Of a DNA stretch of 64,000 bases, positions 59,106 through 64,000 are shown piece by piece. A model generated the notes under the pieces. That model was given only the letters and a program-made list of their open reading frames with translations, was not told where the DNA came from and did not search any database. The stretch comes from Ephemerocybe angulata (lineage: Eukaryota; Basidiomycota; Agaricomycetes; Agaricales; Psathyrellaceae), in NCBI GenBank assembly GCA_013368325.1, contig JAACJK010000165.1:124001-188000 (forward strand). Direction: 5' to 3'. Position 1 is the stretch's first letter, and every line of letters starts with the position of its first letter. A program made the position numbers and the translations under genes.

Positions 59106-59858
59106 TTAGAATTGCCGTTTGTAGTAACTCCTCCATAACTGCCAAGGAAGCTTCCAATCCCTCAACTGCAAACGGGGCTCGAATGCATTAAAGTTAGCCT
59201 TTTCTAATCGCCCGAGATAGTTCGCAGTAGGTACCTGCCATGCCCGAGCTATCAGCGACCGTATGTGCTGCGAAACAGAGACCACGTACCGCGGAAAGAA
59301 AGATCGGAATAGCCGGTGGTGGCACACGTCCTCCCATCCCGTCGGCATTGAGCATCTCCCTCGCTGTTATCAGGTGGTCGTTCGCAATAGTCGCAAACTC
59401 GAATACTGCCTCCTCTATTCCTGCGGCGTGCGGTCCTGTGCGAAACACTTCTTCCTGATTGACGCCGTGTTTAGCAGTGATCTCCGCAGGAATCACCATC
59501 TGCCCCTTCTTCGCGTGATAGGGCAGGGCGCGCAGGAGGACGCTGAACGTGTGCGCGACTCCCAGATGCGACGCTGCGTGGGACAGTGTCGACGACGGCA
59601 GCGCGAGCAGCGATAGCAGAAGGTAAAGCACGGTGCTCGACGTTGACTCAGCATGTGAAGTCAGAGTGTCAATTGTAAGATGTGATGGAGCTTGGAGTTC
59701 CGCATCCTATGGGTCCGCACGTTCAACAAGGTTAGAGTCCGTGGGTGCAAAACTTTAAAGCTGTTGCGACGTACCCGTGCGTCAACGATGCGTTTGAAAT
59801 GGTACGGGGGTAGATTCGCCGTTTTCGAAGCTTGATGCAATGCTAGCGCGATAGGATG
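59106..59858 (-). pseudogene. NDUFAF6: 5'-truncated NDUFAF6 (complex I assembly factor, squalene/phytoene synthase family)
   Basis: Three minus-strand exons, 59775-59858, 59290-59706 and 59106-59234, give 209 residues with phase-0 introns and no internal stop. The sequence matches the C-terminal two thirds of NDUFAF6: HPIALAL, PYHFKRIVDARDAEL, HAESTSSTVLYLLLSLL, LSHAASHLGVAHT, LLRALPYHAKKGQMVIPAE, TAKHGVNQEEVFR, YLGRLEKANFNAFEPRL and a WRSYYKRQ end. The normal gene encodes about 330-350 residues, including the mitochondrial targeting part and the first active-site-like region; these are absent here. The fragment stops at about 59858, where an unrelated plus-strand gene fragment starts with no spacer. 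Introns are retained, so it was copied as DNA, not through mRNA. Confidence 0.85.
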
Positions 59859-61108
59859 CTTTGGGGGCCATCAAGGGGGAGAGCAACGCCCAGTTCTCTG
59901 TCGGCCTGCTCCATTTCTACAACCAGGACTCCAGCGTCACCATCCCTGAGGAGGACTGCCTCTGCATTGTATCTGGCTCCGTACGTTTCAACTGCTTCTT
60001 CTACCATTGCGAGTGCTAACTCGACCCTGCAGATGGCGATCCTTGATCCGCAACAAATTGAAGTCCCCAATATTCCTGACTTCAATGCGATGGCTTTTGC
60101 TTTCATGTTGGATGCAGACAAGGTACGTCGTGTGATCCCCTTTCCATTGACAATATGTATACTTATGCTGATTTCATATGCAGATCTTTCCCATCTCCGT
60201 CTTTCCACCCCAGGAATCGCCGCCTCTCGAGCTCTATTTTCCTACCTTACAATCTCCCACCTTGACTATCGGTGGCATCGCCATGAATTGTTCTCGCCAG
60301 GCACCCTGGCAGTTCACTCTCGACACCATCATCTACATTTCCTTGGGCAAGAAGAATGCACCTCCAGGCGCGCCACGCCCTCTCATGGCAGTCCTGTGCA
60401 CGTTCTCCAAAAATGGACGATTCAAGAAATCCGAACGCCCTCCCATGCCCTCCGACAAACGCGGTGTCGTGGTCTCGGGAGCCATCACTGGCGTTGACTA
60501 CGACACCACCATGCAGAGAGCCGATGGAACAAAGATCGTCGCTCGCTTCATTGTCGAAGTCACCCAGATCTCCTTCTTGGGAAGCTTGGCTGGCAGTTCT
60601 GGCACTAGCCTCCCTAACACGCTTGACGGTGCTGCTTCCGGTACGTTTAGATCATGTTCTAATTATTGGTGCTGACCATCCCTCCGACTCATCAGGCTCT
60701 CCTGCACCGCCTACTCCCACTCTGGGCTTCCCCGGCTTTGGAAGGTGTACGATCCCCCGCGTCTCCCCCTTGCAGACAAATGCCACCGCAGGACCGTCCT
60801 CGACCACAAAGACTGTTGCTATACCCATTACCACTGCTGCCTCCACCAATAACGATGGCGGCAATGCCGCTCCAGCCCATGCCTCCGGTGCGCCATCTGA
60901 CCCTGTCTTGAATGAGGACGAGCCTGCTAAAGACCACCCTTCTCCCACTCCAATCCCCCCTGATACGCCCTCTCCCTATGGCATTACAAAGCCTACAACT
61001 CTTGGTAAACGTCGCGAGGACCCCAATGCCGTACCTCCTGCCAACAAGAAGCCGCGTGTTAACACCCGATCCACGGTCATGATTCAGGCTCCTTCTCCCT
61101 TTGCTTAG
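59855..61108 (+). pseudogene. 5'-truncated gene fragment of unrecognised family
   Basis: Exons 59855-59980, 60033-60122, 60184-60640 and 60696-61108 give 361 residues in frame. The chain begins inside a protein (ALGAIKGESNAQFSVGLLHF); there is a stop just upstream and no ATG. The first ~190 residues have alternating beta strands (IVSGSMAILDPQQIEVP, GVVVSGAITGVD, KIVARFIVEVTQISFLG) that would suit a single compact beta domain, perhaps OB-like. The rest is Pro/Thr-rich with two basic patches (GKRRED, NKKPRVNTR). A nucleic-acid-binding role is speculation. It is joined head-to-head to the NDUFAF6 fragment. It could be captured host DNA or an accessory gene of the element. Confidence 0.6.
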
Positions 61109-61313
61109 TCGAATATCTTCCTTTCGTCCTTCTTCTATTTATTCCTATCCAGCCTCAAAGCGTATATATACCCAGCCCCCACCGTCGTCTGGCGCAGCAC
61201 CAACCCATGTACCCCACAGCCTATCCTACCTGCCGCCCTGTACTACAAGTTTGAATTTAGAATATTATCTTTGCACGCCCTTGCCTAATATCCAATCATT
61301 CACCGCTTGGACC

Positions 61314-62361
61314 CTATGCCCGGTTGCGAAGCACGGGTCTGAAAGCAAATGTTCGGTTGTATTTCCACGACTCCTCGCGAAACTTGGTATGTACGGCGTC
61401 CATGGAAGTAAGGTAGGTGTTAAGAGGTTCGGGGGGAGCTGGTACGGGATCGAGATGGACCTTTCCTTGGTTGCAGCACATGCCGAACTTGGGGTTGTTG
61501 ATCGAAGACTTGGCCAGGCGCTCATCTTCCCAATGGAGTGCTGAGCAGTGAGGGCACGCCAGGTGCATGGGGCCGAGATAGTGGCGTCGTTCGGGTTCAG
61601 CGTAAGGCTTGCGTGCTGCCATGAATAAAGGACCTCGCTTCATCTTGTCTGTTAAAGGTTATGCGTAAGCCATAGTGATGAACGTGAATCGAATAACATA
61701 CCAATTCTCGTAGCCTCTAGCCCCTCATAAGTGTCCTCCTCCTGTTCTCCGAGTGCAGCATTTATCGGTGGGGCGGCAATGACAGGGAGGGGAGCTGGTG
61801 CGATGTTCACTGGTGCTGGAATGGGAGGCGGCAGGCCAACATGTAATCCGCGTTCGCGCTGCCTTCGCTCACGTTGGGCAAGTTGACGACGTGTTGGTTC
61901 TCGCTCTGGATATCAAAAAACATGTCGACAGCTGATAAGTATACTTGTTCTATTGGCACTTACCTGGTTGTGGTTGCTGTATCTGAATCTGAGCGGCAGC
62001 AGCTGCGAGACCGCCAATCTGGTCCTGACCATTCACAGGAGCCAACTGGCGTTCACGTTCACGCTGCCGCCGTAGCTGCTGTCCCCTAGCCCGATTTGCT
62101 GTGATTTGCTGCTGCCGTTCAAGTTCTAATGATATTTTGACGTCGTCAGTTGGTGTTTAGAATGAAGCATCGGTTGCACGAACCGGCATCAGTCTGTGGC
62201 ACTTGAGGTGGCACAGGCGACCGTCGGCGTCGAGGACCGTCATCCTCAACGATGTGTAGCGTGCGGCTAAGAGTCCGACGGTGCTGCCGGTCTTGCTCAG
62301 GGTTCACGTCCGTTCTAGTGGTGCGTGAAAAAGTAGGGCCGTCACTGGGAATTGGGGGCAT
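61314..62361 (-). pseudogene. Helitron replicase/helicase, N-terminal part, truncated
   Basis: Exons on the minus strand: 62184-62361, 61964-62125, 61702-61905 and 61314-61648 (292 residues to a stop). After the Gln/Arg-rich start and a Pro-rich segment comes the hallmark N-terminal block of Helitron-like proteins: GPMHLACPHCSALHWEDERL, NPKFGMCCNQGKVHL, then FREESWKYNRTFAF. In intact Helitrons this is followed by a conserved SLG strand, the Rep HUH nuclease and the Pif1-type helicase. Here the match ends at about 61338 and an unrelated tail of a few residues runs to a stop. The element therefore has no nuclease or helicase of its own. Confidence 0.85.
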
Positions 62362-62594
62362 AGTCAATGTTCTGTGCAGCGGGAATTGGGACAGTCGAGT
62401 TTCGGTACTCACTGGTGATGCTTTAGAGGTCGTAAAGGTTCCTAGCCATCGGTCTCCCCTGTTAGTCCATAAAGCCAGGCATGACTGTGTTCAAACCACA
62501 GCTAGTCCAGTCATTAGTGTTGAAATAAGTGAGAGGAGGCTGCCCCTTCGTCCGGCTGGCCTGCCGAACCTGGCGTCACGCGTGCGCGAAAACC

Positions 62595-62634
62595 CGTGAC
62601 GAAAATCTGTGTAATTACACAGATTTTCGTCACG
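62595..62634. repeat. perfect 40-bp palindrome (right arm)
   Basis: Mirror copy of the palindrome at 58145-58184. Confidence 0.95.
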
Positions 62635-62805
62635 CGCACCGTGGGATTGGATTTCAGGAATCCGAGTACCCAAAACGGATAACTGAGGCTAAACCATTCC
62701 CAGGTCAAAAGTGATGCACTTTTTTTATCGAAAAAGGATCACCTTAGCTAACAAACTGTATACTGATTGTCTGCGATGGGTAGGAGGGGCACACGGACAA
62801 TTCGA

Positions 62806-62989
62806 GCGCTCAGATACGACAGCACGATTTAGACGCTCACACTGCCACTGTTCATTGAAGTTGACTTCTGAATATACAGTTGACTTTAAAACATAACGCG
62901 CTCAGATACGACAGCACGATTTAGACGCTCACACTGCCACTGTTCATTGAAGTTGACTTCTGAATATACAGTTGACTTTAAAACATAAC
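62806..62989. repeat. 92-bp tandem direct repeat, two copies (right arm)
   Basis: Mirror copy of the tandem repeat at 57790-57973. Confidence 0.9.
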
Positions 62990-63999
62990 TAACTTCCTTG
63001 CTTTATAGTGTTGGAGACTTTGAGGTGACGCGGAAGTTGTAGAGTGTACGTGGAGGAAGATGGGTTTGCGGCGATAACACGGTAGGGGCCAGCCCACCGA
63101 GGGAAGAACTTGTTTACGCGGTCGACATCGCCGGCCTTGTAGTCGCGAAGTCGGTGCTTGGTGGAGAGCATCACCATATCGTTAACTTCGAAAACAAGAT
63201 CCTCACCGCGATTTTTGTTGGCTTGTTCAGCCTGGAGGAATTTCGAGTTCATGAGATTTTCTTGGGCTTCGAGGACTAGAAGTTCGTGTTGCTTCATCAG
63301 CATAGCGACGTCGCTTTCCGTTGCAGACGGCTTGTGAGAGCTAACGAAGGGGGGAATGAGGCGGGGAGAGCGACCAAGGCGCAACTGGAATCCCGAAAGA
63401 CCTGTCGAAGAGTTAACGGTGTTCATCATCGCGAAACGAACTTGACGAAGGGACTTAGCCCATCCGGATTGGTTTCGGTCGAGATGTGAACGCAATGATT
63501 CGATCATGGTCTTGTTGGTGCGTTCAGAAGCGCCGTCGGTCTGGGGGTGGAAAGACGTCGACATGCCGAGCTTGACGCCTGTTAGGGAGGAAAGACATCG
63601 CCAGAAGGTGGAAATGAAACGGGAATCGCGGTCGGATATGATTTCGGTTGGGAGCCCGTTTTCACAATACCAATGATCGAAGAACTTCTCAGCGATGATG
63701 CGGGCGTCGTCGTTGACGTTGCAAGGAATGAGACGAATGTCGGAGCCGAGGCGGTCTGTGATAGTGAGTATCATGTCGAAGCCGTCGTCCTCTGGAAGAG
63801 GACCGACGAAGTCCATTGCGATGGAATCACAAGGCGCAGATGGGACAGGCAAGGGATGCAGTGGGCCGGGGATCTTAACAGTCCTGTCCTTGTTTCGGAT
63901 ACAGGACGAGCATGATGGGAGATACTCGGTTTCGAGATCGCGACGCATATTAGGCCAATAGAAGCTGTCGCGAAGCGATCCGAATGATTTGGCAAGGCC
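62989..63999 (-). mobile_element. Ty3/gypsy retrotransposon, integrase part, partial
   Basis: A minus-strand frame is open from the right edge to 62989. It has the end of the zinc-binding domain (FYWPNMRRDLETEYLPSC then SCIRNK). The integrase core follows, with the catalytic triad in AMDFVGP, EIISDRDSRF and TDGASERTNK. Next come the conserved FHPQTDG and a GPY/F-like WAGPYRV module. The frame breaks into the Helitron-derived arm after the LKVSNTI motif at about 63003-63023, so the C-terminus is lost. Reverse transcriptase, RNase H, gag and LTRs lie beyond the window or are absent. The catalytic residues are intact, so decay is not advanced. Confidence 0.9.
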
Positions 64000-64000
64000 G

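Larger units (their letters stand above)
57764..63015. mobile_element. Helitron-derived palindromic composite carrying gene fragments
   Basis: A 5252-bp unit bounded by 1155-bp inverted arms. Both arms carry the 5' end of a Helitron replicase/helicase gene reading inward. The right copy continues past the arm to the Cys-rich N-terminal domain. The interior also holds an NDUFAF6 fragment and an unrecognised gene fragment. The outer end reads TCCAACACTATAAAG on both sides. TC is the usual Helitron 5' start, and at the left it follows an A. No Helitron 3' end (hairpin plus CTRR) or target duplication is evident, and the Rep/helicase core is missing, so it is non-autonomous. Confidence 0.7.
61861..63015 (-). 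repeat. right inverted arm, 1155 bp
   Basis: This is the reverse complement of 57764-58918, reading Helitron 5' to 3' on the minus strand. Helitron coding sequence continues for about 520 bp beyond the inner arm boundary on this side only. Confidence 0.95.

Noticed and set aside
60735..60765. Short GT-AG segment in the last exon of the plus-strand fragment
   Set aside because: About 31-36 nt would be too short for an intron here, and the frame is open through it.
57764..63015. Reading the 1155-bp arms as LTRs or as TIRs of a classical DNA transposon
   Set aside because: They are inverted, not direct, so not LTRs. They contain Helitron 5' coding exons, and no transposase or target duplication is seen.

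Overview
This window looks like genomic DNA from a basidiomycete fungus, most likely an Agaricomycete. Nearly every confident gene is split by short introns (about 45-107 nt, GT-AG, one GC-AG). The protein families also fit: leucine-rich F-box proteins, a DUF7918 protein, jelly-roll-like membrane proteins and small Cys-rich secreted proteins. Conserved eukaryotic markers are ADE12, COX16, NAT3/NAA20, IML1 and IML2. All CDS coordinates below are outer bounds. The exons were worked out by hand from splice sites and frame continuity and are listed in the evidence.

Layout. 1-38.5 kb is a normal gene-dense region. It starts with the tail of a truncated gene, then two tandem paralogous membrane proteins (minus), an F-box gene, and the divergent pair COX16/ADE12. 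Next comes a tandem segmental duplication carrying two Rossmann-fold NAD(P)-binding paralogs; a third copy lies 25 kb away at 37.5 kb. A second F-box gene is surrounded by three candidate non-autonomous inverted-repeat elements (12.25, 13.03 and 15.22 kb). Then follow IML2 (TPR/TTC39 family), a DUF7918 protein, a small hydrophilic protein, two related Cys-rich secreted proteins, a signal-peptide/TM protein with a cytoplasmic coiled coil, a third F-box gene, the NatB catalytic subunit, the GATOR1 subunit IML1 (1552 aa, DEP domain) and a Zn-knuckle-rich F-box protein.

38.5-57.7 kb is gene-poor. The only convincing ORF is a 314-aa low-complexity protein at 50.6-51.5 kb. Short coding-looking exons occur on both strands but assemble into genes only with low confidence.

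57.76-63.0 kb is the most unusual part. Two inverted arms of 1155 bp, apparently identical, each hold the 5' end of a Helitron replicase/helicase gene and enclose about 2.9 kb. The interior carries a longer stretch of the same Helitron N-terminal gene, a 5'-truncated copy of the mitochondrial complex I assembly factor NDUFAF6, and a 5'-truncated fragment of an unrecognised gene fused head-to-head to it. The structure abuts a Ty3/gypsy integrase (minus strand) that runs off the right edge. I read it as a Helitron-derived, palindromic, gene-fragment-carrying composite. An assembly artefact must be excluded.
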